The notes below the pieces were generated by a model. The model saw only the letters and a list, made by a program, of their open reading frames with translations. It did no database searches and was not told the DNA's origin. Both the position numbers and the translations under genes were made by a program. From the NCBI GenBank assembly GCA_963730365.1, contig CAVSRM010000008.1:558001-622000 (forward strand): a DNA stretch of 64,000 nt, written 5' to 3'. Source of the DNA: Fodinibacter sp963730365 (lineage in GTDB: Bacteria; Actinomycetota; Actinomycetes; Actinomycetales; Dermatophilaceae). Shown here piece by piece: positions 39,673 through 49,869 of the stretch; the stretch's first letter is position 1, and each line of letters opens with the position of its first letter.

Positions 39673-41130
39673 ATGACCTCAGAGCACCAGGATGCCCCCT
39701 CCCCGGGCGGGCCGGCGTCGACCGGGCCGCGGGCGTCGTCCTCCCGCATGACGGGTGCGGGACGGGCGGTCCGTCGAGGAGGCGGGGCGGGCGCTCGGGC
39801 CGTCGGCCGCGGTGGGCAGGCGGCGGCGCGCCGCTTCCGAGGGTTCACCGGCGCAGACGGGGCCCGGGACACCGGGCTGGCCCGGCTCACCGAGCTGCAC
39901 GCGGTCAACGTCGCCGGCGACGCGGCCCTCACCGTCTCGCTGGCCGGCACGGTCTTCGCGATGCCCACTGACGAGGCACGAGGGCGGGTCGCCCTCTTCC
40001 TGCTGCTCACGATGGCTCCCTTCGTGCTGCTCGCGCCCCTCATCGGACCACTGCTCGACCGGTTCCGGCACGGCCGCCGGTGGGCGCTCGGCACCACCCT
40101 GGCGACGCGGGCCTTCCTCGCGTGGGTGCTCGCCACCGCTGTCGTCGAGGACTCGGTCTGGCTGTTCCCCGCGGCCCTCGGGTGCCTCGTCGCGTCGCGG
40201 TCGTATGCCGTGGCGCGCGCGGCCGCCGTCCCGCGCCTGCTGCCCGAGGGCATCACCCTCGTCACCGCCAACTCGCGGCTCAACATCTCCGGGCTGATCG
40301 GCATGGTGATCGGTGGTGGGCTGGCCGGGGCGCTCTCGCAGATCGGGCCGGACTGGTCGTTGCGGCTGGCCTTCGTCGTCTACGTCACGGCCACCGTGCT
40401 CGCCATCCGCCTGCCTCCACGGGTCGACTCCACCGCAGGCGAGCTCGACGTCGACGGACTTCCGGTGGAGGACGAACCGCTGCCCTCACCCGAGCGCGGC
40501 GCAGCCCGGATGCGGGCCCTCCCCCGGTCGGTGCGCTTCGTCCTGTGGACGTGCACCGGGGCACGGATGCTCACCGGCTTCCTCACGTTGTTCCTCGGCT
40601 TCCTCATGCGCGAGCACCCGCTCCCCGGCTGGTCCGGTCCCCTCGTGCTCGCGCTGGTCATCGGTGCGGCGGGCACCGGCAACGCCCTGGGCTCGCTGAT
40701 CGGCACCCGCAAGCACCTCCCGGAGCCGGAGGTGATCGCCACGGGCGTGGCCGTGCTCGCGGTGACGGCCGGGCTCGTCACGGCCCTCTTCTACTCGCTG
40801 CCGACCCTGCTGCTCGTCGGGCTGTCGGCCGGCCTGTTCGGGCAGCTCGCCAAGCTGAGCCTCGATGCGCTCATCCAGCGAGAGGTACCGGACGCCATGA
40901 GGGCGCGGGTCTTCTCCTGGTCCGAGACCATCCTCCAGGCGTTCTGGGTCGTCGGCGGGGCGATCGGCATCGCCCTCCCCCTCAACCCGCGCATCGGGTT
41001 CGCCGTCATCACGGCGGTCGTCGTGGGCGCGCTGCTGCTCGCGCTGCACTCCCGTCGGGTCGGCCGGGTTCCGATGCCGCCGCGCCCGGCGACTCAGGCA
41101 GGAGAGGGGCCCGGCGCCGCTTCGGGGTAG
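39673..41130 (+). CDS. Major facilitator superfamily transporter
   Basis: A 485-aa membrane protein with twelve predicted helices after a cytoplasmic N-terminus of about 70 polar/Gly-Arg-rich residues. The loop PLIGPLLDRFRHGRRWALG matches the MFS motif A region, and the pattern resembles MFS_3/enterobactin-exporter-like efflux pumps. Substrate unknown. Its 3' end overlaps the convergent gene at 41094 by 37 bases. Confidence 0.88.
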   Translation: MTSEHQDAPSPGGPASTGPRASSSRMTGAGRAVRRGGGAGARAVGRGGQAAARRFRGFTGADGARDTGLARLTELHAVNVAGDAALTVSLAGTVFAMPTDEARGRVALFLLLTMAPFVLLAPLIGPLLDRFRHGRRWALGTTLATRAFLAWVLATAVVEDSVWLFPAALGCLVASRSYAVARAAAVPRLLPEGITLVTANSRLNISGLIGMVIGGGLAGALSQIGPDWSLRLAFVVYVTATVLAIRLPPRVDSTAGELDVDGLPVEDEPLPSPERGAARMRALPRSVRFVLWTCTGARMLTGFLTLFLGFLMREHPLPGWSGPLVLALVIGAAGTGNALGSLIGTRKHLPEPEVIATGVAVLAVTAGLVTALFYSLPTLLLVGLSAGLFGQLAKLSLDALIQREVPDAMRARVFSWSETILQAFWVVGGAIGIALPLNPRIGFAVITAVVVGALLLALHSRRVGRVPMPPRPATQAGEGPGAASG

Positions 41131-41645
41131 CCGGTGCTGACGACGAGCCGGTCCGTGCCCCGCCCGGAGAGCGTCCGCTCGTACTCCGGCGCGTAGTCGA
41201 TGATCCCGTCGCGACCGACGCTGAACGCGAGCACCTCGCTCGGCACGATGCCGACCCGGATCTCGTAGGCCCTGCCCGGCGGCACCCGGAGCCGGCGCTC
41301 GCCGGCCTCGATGGGTAGGTGACAGCCACCCCACATCGGAAGCAGCGGCAGTGGCTCCCCGGCGCGCTGCACGGTGACGGGCACACCGACGACGCGCAGC
41401 GTCGTGGTTCCCCGCCCTCGCAGCAGGTGCTCGTGCACCGGGTCGTAGTCGACGACTCCGTCGTCCGTCACCCGGAAGCGCACGTCGGAGGGTCGGCTGC
41501 GCGTCTGCTGCACGGCATACTCCCCCGGCGGGAGGTCGACGCCCACGCCACCGGGCGTGGACCCGTCCATGAACCGGTCGAGGTGTCCTGGCAGCCAGAA
41601 CCAGGGGTAGGTCAGTTCGGCGGTGTCGATGTGGATGACGGGCAC
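41094..41645 (-). CDS. Uncharacterised protein with internal duplication
   Basis: A 183-aa soluble protein I do not recognise. It contains two similar halves: FRVTDDGVVDYDPVHEHLL with RGRGTTTLRVVG, and FSVGRDGIIDYAPEYERTL with SGRGTDRLVVST. Each half is preceded by a PPGxxY or PPGRAY segment. The pattern suggests a duplicated beta-rich domain. No signal peptide or cysteine cluster is seen. Confidence 0.8.
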   Translation of the reverse strand: MPVIHIDTAELTYPWFWLPGHLDRFMDGSTPGGVGVDLPPGEYAVQQTRSRPSDVRFRVTDDGVVDYDPVHEHLLRGRGTTTLRVVGVPVTVQRAGEPLPLLPMWGGCHLPIEAGERRLRVPPGRAYEIRVGIVPSEVLAFSVGRDGIIDYAPEYERTLSGRGTDRLVVSTGYPEAAPGPSPA

Positions 41646-41799
41646 GTGATCACTCCTCCAGGGGCGCCGACAGGGGGATCGGCGGGGCGGTCACCCCATG
41701 AGGAGGGCCCCGGGGCGGTCCTGATACACCGGCGGCGAAGCCGGTTCGTGGCGCTCGGCCCGGTCCGACGGAGTCCCCTGGTGCACCTACGCTTGCCCG

Positions 41800-42474
41800 G
41801 TGCACCTCCCCAGCCCAGCACGGCTCCGACTGGTCAGCCTCGCGCTGGCCGTCCTCGTCGGCGGCGCCGTGGTGTGGCTCCTCTTCGGGTCCGACCTCGA
41901 CGCCGTGCGCGAGATCATCGACGATGCGGGCGCGTGGGGACCGCTGGTCTACGTCGCGCTCCACGTGCTCCTCACCCTGGTGCCCGTGTCGAGGAACATC
42001 CTCGCCGTCGCCGCCGGAGCGCTGTTCGGGCTCGCGGCCGGCATCGTCCTCGCCTGGGTGGGTGCGTTCGTCAGCGCCGCGGTCACCTTCGCCATCGCCC
42101 GGAAGATCGGGCGGCGGGCGGTGGCCGAGATGACCGGTGAACGCCTCGGCAAGGTCGAGGACATCCTGCGCGACGAGGGCTTCAACGCCGTCGTCATGGC
42201 CCGCCTGACCCCGCCCCTGCCGTTCACCGTGGTCAACTACGGCGCCGGAGTGAGCGCCATCGCCTGGCGGCCCTACCTGCTCGGCTCGGCGGTCGGTCTC
42301 GTCCCCGGAGCCGTCGGCTATGCCGCCTTGGGCGCCTCGGCCGGCACGGACGCCAGGACCTACCTCATCGCGGCACTCGTCGCCGCCGCGATGTTCCTCG
42401 GCTCCTTCCTCGCGGCGCGAGCAGGCACGCGCCGCCGCCGATCCGCCGAGCCGCCTGACCGCCTGACCGCCTGA
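41800..42474 (+). CDS. TVP38/TMEM64 (DedA-like) membrane protein
   Basis: A 224-aa membrane protein of the VTT/SNARE-associated family: VPVSRNILAVAAGALFGLAAG in the re-entrant loop, ARLTPPLPFTVVNYGAGVS and the following glycine-rich helices. The family is related to DedA proteins and lipid scramblases. It is about 40 bases convergent to the DUF808 gene. Confidence 0.9.
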   Translation: MHLPSPARLRLVSLALAVLVGGAVVWLLFGSDLDAVREIIDDAGAWGPLVYVALHVLLTLVPVSRNILAVAAGALFGLAAGIVLAWVGAFVSAAVTFAIARKIGRRAVAEMTGERLGKVEDILRDEGFNAVVMARLTPPLPFTVVNYGAGVSAIAWRPYLLGSAVGLVPGAVGYAALGASAGTDARTYLIAALVAAAMFLGSFLAARAGTRRRRSAEPPDRLTA

Positions 42475-42516
42475 CCCGCAGGCCTTCTCGCGACCTGTCC
42501 CCACCCGGAACCGGCG

Positions 42517-43476
<960 letters not shown>

Positions 43477-43511
43477 GGGCCAACCGTAGTCGGCGGCAGC
43501 CGCTCCCCCGC

Positions 43512-44741
43512 TCAGTCGTGCAGGGCGGACCGTCGTGCGGTGAGGAACGCCCGTTCCGGCGCGTTGTCGGTGAGCGCCAGTGCCCGTCCGTATGCCGTGG
43601 CCGCCTGCGCGTCGAGCCCGAGCCGGCGGAGCAGGTCGGCCCGGGTGGCGTGGAAGGGCGCATACCCGTCCAGGGGCAGCGCGTCGACCACGGCCAGCCC
43701 GGCGGCCGGCCCCTCGACCTCGGCGAGCGCCACCGCCCGGTTCAGGGCGACGACGGCGCTGGGTGTCACGGCATACATCTGGTCGTAGAGCGCCAGCACC
43801 TGCGCCCAGTCGGTGTCCTCCGCTGTCGCGGCATCGGTGTGCACCGCTCCCACCGCGGCCAGCAGCTGGTAGTGACCGGGCCTGCCCCGCGTCAGGCACT
43901 CCCGCACGAGGGCGTGCCCCTCGTCGATGATCGCCCGAACCCACAGGGTGCGGTCCTGCTCGTCGAGGGTCACCAGGGTGCCGTCCCGGAACCTCGCCGG
44001 GCGGCGCGCATCGGTGAGCAGCATGAGGGCCAGCAGGCCCGCGACCTCCGGTTCGTCCGGCATCAGCGCCCGGAGCAGGCGACCGAGGCGGATGGCCTCG
44101 TCGCAGAGGTCGGCTCGCACCCCCGTCTCGCCGGACCGCGGCAGGTAGCCCTCGGTGAAGACGAGGTAGACCACGGCGAGCACCGGCCGCAGCCGGTCCG
44201 GCAGCTCCTCGTCGCGAGGCACGCGGTAGGGGATGTGGGCCGCGGCGATCTTGCGCTTCGCCCGGGTGATCCGCTGCGCCATCGTCCGCTCCGGCACGAG
44301 GAAGGCGGCCGCGACCTGTGGCACCGTGAGGCCGCCGAGCAGCCGCAGGGTCAGCGCGACCTGCGCCTCCGGCGACAGCGCGGGGTGGCAGCACGTGAAC
44401 ACGAGTCTCAGTCGGTCGTCGCGCACGGAGGTGGCCGGGGCCGGCGACTCGTCGTGGTGGAGCACCAGCGCCTCCTCGTGGCGCGACTGCCGGGTGGTCT
44501 CCCGCCGCAGCCGGTCCACCGCCCGGTTGCGCGCAACGACGGTGAGCCACCCCCCCGGGTTGGGCGGCACCCCCTCGGAGGGCCAGCGCCGCAGGGCCTC
44601 GACGAACGCCTCCTGGGCCATCTCCTCCGCCAGGTCGAGGTCACCGAAGCGCCCCGCCAGCCCCGCGACGACCCGGCCGAACTCGGCCCGGTACAGCTCC
44701 TCGACGGCGGCCGGGTCGAGCGGCCGGGAGGGGTCGCTCAC
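43512..44741 (-). CDS. ECF42-type sigma factor with C-terminal TPR-like domain
   Basis: A 409-aa sigma factor: region 2 (LAEEMAQEAFVEALRRWP, PGGWLTVVARNRAVDRLRRE), region 4 (LTLRLLGGLTVPQVAAAFLV, TMAQRITRAKRKI), then a long C-terminal helical domain of about 200 residues (DUF6596/TPR-like). This domain replaces an anti-sigma factor in the ECF42 group, which is typically encoded beside DGPF/YCII proteins, as here. GTG 44741 overlaps the YCII stop (GTGA). Confidence 0.9.
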   Translation of the reverse strand: MSDPSRPLDPAAVEELYRAEFGRVVAGLAGRFGDLDLAEEMAQEAFVEALRRWPSEGVPPNPGGWLTVVARNRAVDRLRRETTRQSRHEEALVLHHDESPAPATSVRDDRLRLVFTCCHPALSPEAQVALTLRLLGGLTVPQVAAAFLVPERTMAQRITRAKRKIAAAHIPYRVPRDEELPDRLRPVLAVVYLVFTEGYLPRSGETGVRADLCDEAIRLGRLLRALMPDEPEVAGLLALMLLTDARRPARFRDGTLVTLDEQDRTLWVRAIIDEGHALVRECLTRGRPGHYQLLAAVGAVHTDAATAEDTDWAQVLALYDQMYAVTPSAVVALNRAVALAEVEGPAAGLAVVDALPLDGYAPFHATRADLLRRLGLDAQAATAYGRALALTDNAPERAFLTARRSALHD

Positions 44742-45085
44742 TCGTCCTGGAAGGGACGGACCTCGACCCGGCCGCGGCACGCGGCCGAGCCCTCGGCGGC
44801 GAGGGCCAGGGCGGCGTCGAGATCGGGCGCCTCGATGACCCAGAAGCCCCCCATCTGCTCCTTGGCCTCGCTGTAGGGGCCATCGGTCATCACGACGTCG
44901 GCGCCCGTGCCGTCGACGACCGTGGCCATGCTCGGCGCGTGGAGACCACCGGCGAAGACCCACGCCCCCCGCTCCTGGAGCCGCTCGTTGTAGGCGCCCA
45001 CGTCGGCGAACATCTCTTGGATCTCCTCGTCGCCGGGCGTGGGGTCACCATCGCGGTGCCACACCGACATCAGGTACTGCGTCAT
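44738..45085 (-). CDS. YCII/DGPF-domain protein (ECF42 partner)
   Basis: A 115-aa YCII-like protein with the diagnostic DGPY motif (TDGPYSEAKEQMGGFWVIE) and an N-terminal MSVWHRDGD block. DGPF proteins accompany ECF42 sigma factors and are expected to lie in their regulon, though what they sense is unknown. ATG 45085 has AAGGAG upstream. It is co-translated with the sigma factor. Confidence 0.92.
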   Translation of the reverse strand: MTQYLMSVWHRDGDPTPGDEEIQEMFADVGAYNERLQERGAWVFAGGLHAPSMATVVDGTGADVVMTDGPYSEAKEQMGGFWVIEAPDLDAALALAAEGSAACRGRVEVRPFQDE

Positions 45086-45229
45086 GGTCCTGCTCCTTGC
45101 CTCGTCCGGAACGGCAGGGTGCCGTGTCCTCAGTGTCTCCACGAACGGGGTCCGCCGGATGCGACACCTGACGAGGACCTTTTCCGTGTTCGTTCCGAGT
45201 TCGGGCCCGGGCGGCCGTTCCTCCCGCGC

Positions 45230-46498
45230 TCAGGCGCCGGGCGACCACCCGACGAGCAGCATCGTGGCGTCGTCGGTGAGGCGGGCCTGATGGTGCTCGA
45301 CGAGGGCACGGCTGACCCGGCGCATCGACTCGGCGGCCGGGAGGTCCTCGGTCACCGTTCGGGACAGGAGGTCGACGAGACGCGCCACCCCGAACTGGTC
45401 TCCGGCGGGCGACCTGGCCTCGATGACCCCGTCGGTGAAGAGGAGCACCTGGTCGCCCGGCTCGAGCTGGTCGTGGCCCACCCGGTGGCCGTGATCGCCC
45501 GGCAGTCCGAGGCCGAAGGGCAGCCCGGACCCTGTCGAGAGCGTCTTGACGTGGCGGCCGCGACGGAGGACCAGCGGCTCGGGGTGGCCGGCGTTCACCC
45601 ACTCGATCCGGCCCGTGTCCAGGTGCAGCTCGGCCAACACACCGGTCGAGAAGGAGTCACCGGCGAAGCCCTCCTCGACCGACGCGTCGATGGACCTGGC
45701 CGTCTCCTCGAGGGTGCCGCCGTTGCGACGGGTGTTGCGGTAGGTCGCCACGGTGAGCTCTGCCAGCTGTGCGCTGCCCAGACCGTGGCCCATCCCGTCG
45801 AACACGGCGAACCGGGCCACGTCCTGCTCGACCGCGTAGTCCACGGAGTCCCCCGCCACCTCGTAGGCGGGTTCGAGGCAGGCGGCGATGGTCACTCGGT
45901 CCGAGCCGAAGGTCAGTGGGGGGAGCAGGCTCCACTGGATCTCTGCGGCAAGGTCGAGGCTCGAGGACCGCCGGGCGTTGACGAGGGTGTCGGAGCAGGC
46001 GGCCTTCACCGCGAGGAGCTCTGCGGTGAGGGTCGCCAGGGGCTGGAGCCAGTCGGGGGCGCCCCCCGTCGTGGGGGCGGCGCGGCCGACGGCCGACGGG
46101 TCGTCCTCCTCCAGCACCACCGACAGCACCCCGGACCGGTCGAGTCCGTTGCGGAGCGGGGACCACAGGGTGACTCGCGCCTGCTCGTCGTGCGGCGGCT
46201 GCGCGACGACCTCGTCGTGCTGGTAGGCCCGCCCGGCGAGGGTCGAGTCGATCCTCAGCGGCGGCGAGTCGGCTTCACCCCGGGACCCGTCCGTGAAGGG
46301 CACCAGGGTGGTCTGCTCGAGGTCGGCGAGGTAGATGGTGGCCGAGTGGGCTCCGAGCCGGCGGGCGTGGTCGTCAACGACCTCGGGCACCCGGTGCGGA
46401 GCGGCGAGGTGCGAGGCCTCCACCAGGTCGACCAGCACCCGCCACTGTGTGAGCGGGTCGCCGGCCGCGGACCCCCCAGTCTGTTCCGACGTCGCCAC
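45230..46498 (-). CDS. SpoIIE-type PP2C serine phosphatase with N-terminal sensor domain
   Basis: A 422-aa protein. Residues 20-170 look like a GAF-type sensor (VVDDHARRLGAHSATIYLADLEQTTLVPF). Residues 200-420 form a SpoIIE/RsbU phosphatase domain (AAEIQWSLLPPL, DSVDYAVEQDVARFAVFDGM, GHPEPLVL, LFTDGVIEAR). Such enzymes dephosphorylate anti-anti-sigma factors in partner-switching pathways. GTG 46498 is chosen as start. It is divergent from the serine hydrolase gene. Confidence 0.88.
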   Translation of the reverse strand: MATSEQTGGSAAGDPLTQWRVLVDLVEASHLAAPHRVPEVVDDHARRLGAHSATIYLADLEQTTLVPFTDGSRGEADSPPLRIDSTLAGRAYQHDEVVAQPPHDEQARVTLWSPLRNGLDRSGVLSVVLEEDDPSAVGRAAPTTGGAPDWLQPLATLTAELLAVKAACSDTLVNARRSSSLDLAAEIQWSLLPPLTFGSDRVTIAACLEPAYEVAGDSVDYAVEQDVARFAVFDGMGHGLGSAQLAELTVATYRNTRRNGGTLEETARSIDASVEEGFAGDSFSTGVLAELHLDTGRIEWVNAGHPEPLVLRRGRHVKTLSTGSGLPFGLGLPGDHGHRVGHDQLEPGDQVLLFTDGVIEARSPAGDQFGVARLVDLLSRTVTEDLPAAESMRRVSRALVEHHQARLTDDATMLLVGWSPGA

Positions 46499-46600
46499 CC
46501 GTGGACCGTACCTCAGCGCCTCGGCGGCGAAGCCGACCCTTCCGTGCATCTGCGGCGAGCCCTGTCGCCCGTCCACCTCCGACAGGTACCGTCTGCGCCC

Positions 46601-47950
46601 ATGCGTGTATTTCTCCGCGTCCTCGCCGTGCTGGTCGTCCTCGTCATCGTGGGGGCGATCGGCGGGTACGTCTACGCCCGACCCCTGATCGCGACGGGGA
46701 CCGGGTACTCCGCGCACAACACCTGCGCCGTCTCCCTGGTCGCCGGTCGGGACGACCCCGAGGCCGACCTGCCCCCCAACCCCCTGGTGCCGTATCTCAC
46801 GGGGTACGTCAACCGGGGTGCGAAATCGAGCACGGCGTCCCTGCTCTGGGTCCTGTCGACCCAGAAGGCCTGGTACACCAAGGGGTTCGGCTGCACGCTC
46901 GGCCCTGAGCGGCCCCCGCTCGAGGAGCCGACCCTCGTCGAGGCCGACCTCAACCCGTACTCGTCCGCCCCGGCACCCGAGCCGACGCCCGAGATCACGG
47001 CGATCCTCGACAAGGCCTTCGGGGAGGACCTGTCGGAGAAGGACCAGGAGGAGCTCGGCACGCGAGGTGTCGTCGTGATCCACGACGGGGAGATCCTCGC
47101 CGAGCGGTACGCCGAGGGCTTCGATGCCGAGACCCCCCAGCTCGGCTGGTCGATGTCCAAGAGCGTCGCCAACCTCATGGTCGGTCGGCTCGTGCAGGAG
47201 AACCGCATCGCGATCGACGACTCGGCGCTGCGGCCGGAGTGGACCGACGACCGCCGGGACATCACCGTCGACGAGCTGATGCGGATGACGAGCGGCCTGA
47301 CCTGGGACGAGACCTACAGCCTCGGGACCCCCATCACGGAGATGCTCTACGCGCACGGCGACATGGCGGAGTACGCGGCCAGCCAGCCCCTCGCGCACGC
47401 CCCCGGCACCTACCAGCAGTACTCCAGCGGCTCGACCAACATCCTCTGCTCGGTGCTCACCCGCCTCGCCGACGTTCCCGACGCCGACCTCCCGCGCCAG
47501 CAGATCTTCGCGCCCCTGGGCCTGTCATCGGCGGTCATGGAGCCCGACATGGTCGGCACCCCGGTGTGCAGCTCCTACATGTGGGCCACCCCTCGGGACT
47601 GGGCCGCGGTCGGGCAGTTCGCGCTCCAGGACGGCGTCTGGGCCGGCGACCGGCTCCTGCCCGAGGGCTGGATGGAGCAGTCGACGACGACGACCCCGGT
47701 CGCCGAGAGCGAGGAGAAGGGCTACGCGGCCGGGTGGTGGGTCAACCAGCAGGCCGACGGCAGGTTCGTCGACGCGAAGCTTCCCGAGGACGCCTACTGG
47801 GCGAGTGGCCACGATGGCCAGCGGGTCTACGTCGTGCCCTCCGCCGACCTCGTCGTCGTGCGCCTCGGGTTCACCCCCGAGCTCGAGGGCGAGGAGATCC
47901 GCACGTCCGACCTGGTCTCCGAGCTCGTCGCACTGACCGCCGCGAGCTGA
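46601..47950 (+). CDS. Beta-lactamase-family serine hydrolase (membrane-anchored)
   Basis: A 449-aa exported protein with one N-terminal helix (LRVLAVLVVLVIVGAIGGYVY) and a penicillin-binding/class C beta-lactamase fold. The SXXK motif is Ser184-Lys187 (WSMSKS), the YXS/N motif is in QQYSSGS and a GHDG motif stands for the KTG-like triad. About 130 residues separate the anchor from the catalytic domain. Likely an esterase or peptidase at the cell surface; substrate unknown. Confidence 0.85.
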   Translation: MRVFLRVLAVLVVLVIVGAIGGYVYARPLIATGTGYSAHNTCAVSLVAGRDDPEADLPPNPLVPYLTGYVNRGAKSSTASLLWVLSTQKAWYTKGFGCTLGPERPPLEEPTLVEADLNPYSSAPAPEPTPEITAILDKAFGEDLSEKDQEELGTRGVVVIHDGEILAERYAEGFDAETPQLGWSMSKSVANLMVGRLVQENRIAIDDSALRPEWTDDRRDITVDELMRMTSGLTWDETYSLGTPITEMLYAHGDMAEYAASQPLAHAPGTYQQYSSGSTNILCSVLTRLADVPDADLPRQQIFAPLGLSSAVMEPDMVGTPVCSSYMWATPRDWAAVGQFALQDGVWAGDRLLPEGWMEQSTTTTPVAESEEKGYAAGWWVNQQADGRFVDAKLPEDAYWASGHDGQRVYVVPSADLVVVRLGFTPELEGEEIRTSDLVSELVALTAAS

Positions 47951-48007
47951 CGCTCCGGCCGCGCCGCCTGGTCACAGGACCCGGCGGGTCACGGGACCGG
48001 CGGACGC

Positions 48008-48880
48008 TCAGAGCGTCGCGGTCACCCTCACCTGGCGCACGTTCTCGACGTCGCCGAAGAGCGGCACGCAGCTGACGTCGACGGGCGTTCCCGCGGTGCC
48101 GCCCGGCGCCGTGCACACGGTGTCGACCGTGGTCGTGTCATCGACCTCGAAGGCCATCGTGAACAGGAGCGGGAAGCCGTCGTCCTCGGAGGGAACCGCC
48201 CGCATCCCGGCGATCGTCATGGCGTCCAGCGGCCCGGCGCCACCACTCTCGATGGTCCAGCCGTCCTCGATCTGACCGCGAGGCAGCTCGAACCCCTCGC
48301 CCACGGAGATCTCGATGTCGAGCGATCCGCCGTTCGTCGGGATCTCGGAGGGAAGGGTGGTCGGGATCTCGCTGGGGAAGGTCGTGGGGAAGGGCTCGGT
48401 GACCTGGTCGACCGTGCGAGCGAAGAAGAAGATGCCACCGGCGACGAAGATCACCAGGACCACGAGGGCAACGAGGGCGGCGATGAGGCAGCCCTTTGCC
48501 GCCCCGCTGCCCCGTTGCGGTGGCGGGGCCCCGTATGCCGGGTAGCCGGGATGCTGTGCCGGGTAGCCCTGCTGGGCGGCGCCGTAGCCGGACGGTGGGC
48601 CACCGTAACCCTGCTGGGCGCCGTACCCGGTCCCGGCGGCAGCGGCCTCCTGCGCGTCCGGCTGGGGCTGCCCGGTCTCCGGGTAGGGCTGTTGCTGCGA
48701 GGGGATGGCCGTCGTGTGGGAGACGTCGAGGACCTGGGTGTCCTGCGACGGGGCGGTCCACTCCGGCGACGCCGTGGGATCGCTGGGGTACGGCATCCGG
48801 AACTGCTCGGTCCACTGCTGGCCGTCCCAGTAGCGTTCCCGCCCGTCCGGCTGCAGGTGCCACCCCGCTGGTGCAGACAT
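48008..48880 (-). CDS. DUF2510-domain membrane protein
   Basis: A 290-aa protein. The N-terminus is a DUF2510 motif (PAGWHLQPDGRERYWDGQQW), then a Pro/Gln/Tyr/Gly-rich low-complexity stretch with repeated GYPA/GYG units, one membrane helix (LIAALVALVVLVIFVAGGIFFF) and an outer domain of about 120 residues with two cysteines. This layout is common in actinobacterial surface proteins of unknown role. Confidence 0.85.
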   Translation of the reverse strand: MSAPAGWHLQPDGRERYWDGQQWTEQFRMPYPSDPTASPEWTAPSQDTQVLDVSHTTAIPSQQQPYPETGQPQPDAQEAAAAGTGYGAQQGYGGPPSGYGAAQQGYPAQHPGYPAYGAPPPQRGSGAAKGCLIAALVALVVLVIFVAGGIFFFARTVDQVTEPFPTTFPSEIPTTLPSEIPTNGGSLDIEISVGEGFELPRGQIEDGWTIESGGAGPLDAMTIAGMRAVPSEDDGFPLLFTMAFEVDDTTTVDTVCTAPGGTAGTPVDVSCVPLFGDVENVRQVRVTATL

Positions 48881-49027
48881 GTCGCCCTCCTCGGTTCGCA
48901 CCAGCGTATCCGTCGCCGTCGGCGCCTGTCCCCCGCCCGTCGGAAGGTCCGGGGCGTGTCGAAGGGTGTGCGGCCACCGCGATGCGACGTGCACCGCGAT
49001 GAGAGGCTGGCTCACGGAGGTGGCAAC

Positions 49028-49324
49028 ATGCCGCAGGACATCACGGTGACCCACGAGGAGACCCGCCACCGGTGGGAGGTCTTCGTCGGCGACGACGTCG
49101 CGGGGTTCACCACGTACCGGCGATCCGGCGGGGTCGTCGACCTCACGCACACCGAGGTCGACTCCGCCTTCGAGGGCCTCGGGGTCGGCAGCACCCTCGT
49201 GCGCGCTGCCCTCGACGAGATCGCAGCCGCGGGCGAGAGCGTGGTCGCAACGTGCCCCTTCGTCGCGGCCTGGCTGGAGCGGCATCCCGACTACCAGCAC
49301 CTGCTCGCACCCGGCCAGGACTGA
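49028..49324 (+). CDS. Small GNAT-type N-acetyltransferase (YidJ-like)
   Basis: A 98-aa short GNAT protein with EVDSAFEGLGVGSTLVRAALDE (acetyl-CoA binding loop) and CPFVAAWLERHPDY at the C-terminus, as in the GCN5-like YidJ/COG2388 family. Substrate unknown. The metallophosphoesterase gene begins 6 bases after its stop. Confidence 0.9.
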   Translation: MPQDITVTHEETRHRWEVFVGDDVAGFTTYRRSGGVVDLTHTEVDSAFEGLGVGSTLVRAALDEIAAAGESVVATCPFVAAWLERHPDYQHLLAPGQD

Positions 49325-49330
49325 GCCGGG

Positions 49331-49861
49331 GTGGACGCCGTGGACGGGGCCGTGCAGGTGGTGCTGATGGCGGACACCCACGTGCCGACCCGGGCCAAGG
49401 ACCTCCCGGCGCAGCTGTGGGCGGCGGTCGAGCAGGCCGACCTCGTCGTGCACGCCGGGGACTGGATGGACGCCCGCCTTCTCGACGAGCTCGAGGCCAG
49501 GAGCCGGTCGTTGCTGGCCTGCTGGGGAAACAACGACGGTGTCGACGTGCGGGCCCGGCTGCCCGAGGTGGCCACCGCCGTCGTCGAGGGGGTGCGGGTC
49601 TCCGTCGTCCACGAGACCGGGTCGAGGGCGCGGCGCGAGGAGCGGATGCGCGCGGACTACCCCGACGCCGACCTCCTCGTCTTCGGGCACAGCCACATCC
49701 CGTGGGACACGACGCATGCCGGTCTGCGTCTGATCAACCCCGGCTCGCCGACCGACCGCCGCCGGCAGCCGCACTGCACCTACATGACGGCCCGGCTCGT
49801 CGGCGGCACCGTCCGGGACGTCGTGCTGCACCGCCTCCCCCAGCGGACCGTCGGAGGCTGA
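49331..49861 (+). CDS. YfcE/MJ0936-type metallophosphoesterase
   Basis: A 176-aa calcineurin-like phosphoesterase: ADTHVP (DXH) near residue 14, HAGDWMD (GDxxD-like), GNND and FGHSHIPW (GHXH). These are all the metal ligands of the family. It hydrolyses phosphodiesters; native substrate not known. Start is GTG 49331. Confidence 0.9.
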   Translation: MDAVDGAVQVVLMADTHVPTRAKDLPAQLWAAVEQADLVVHAGDWMDARLLDELEARSRSLLACWGNNDGVDVRARLPEVATAVVEGVRVSVVHETGSRARREERMRADYPDADLLVFGHSHIPWDTTHAGLRLINPGSPTDRRRQPHCTYMTARLVGGTVRDVVLHRLPQRTVGG

Positions 49862-49869
49862 CGCGCCGC

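Noticed and set aside
44939..47950. A continuous forward open frame of about 1000 codons
   Set aside because: Only its last 449 codons (from ATG 46601) are a real protein. The rest is antisense to the SpoIIE phosphatase, YCII and sigma genes and reads as low-complexity Gly/Arg/Val peptide, the usual mirror of high-GC coding DNA.
48500..48700. Possible collagen-like or S-layer repeat in the DUF2510 protein
   Set aside because: The GYG/GYPA stretch is irregular and typical of the low-complexity linker in DUF2510 membrane proteins.
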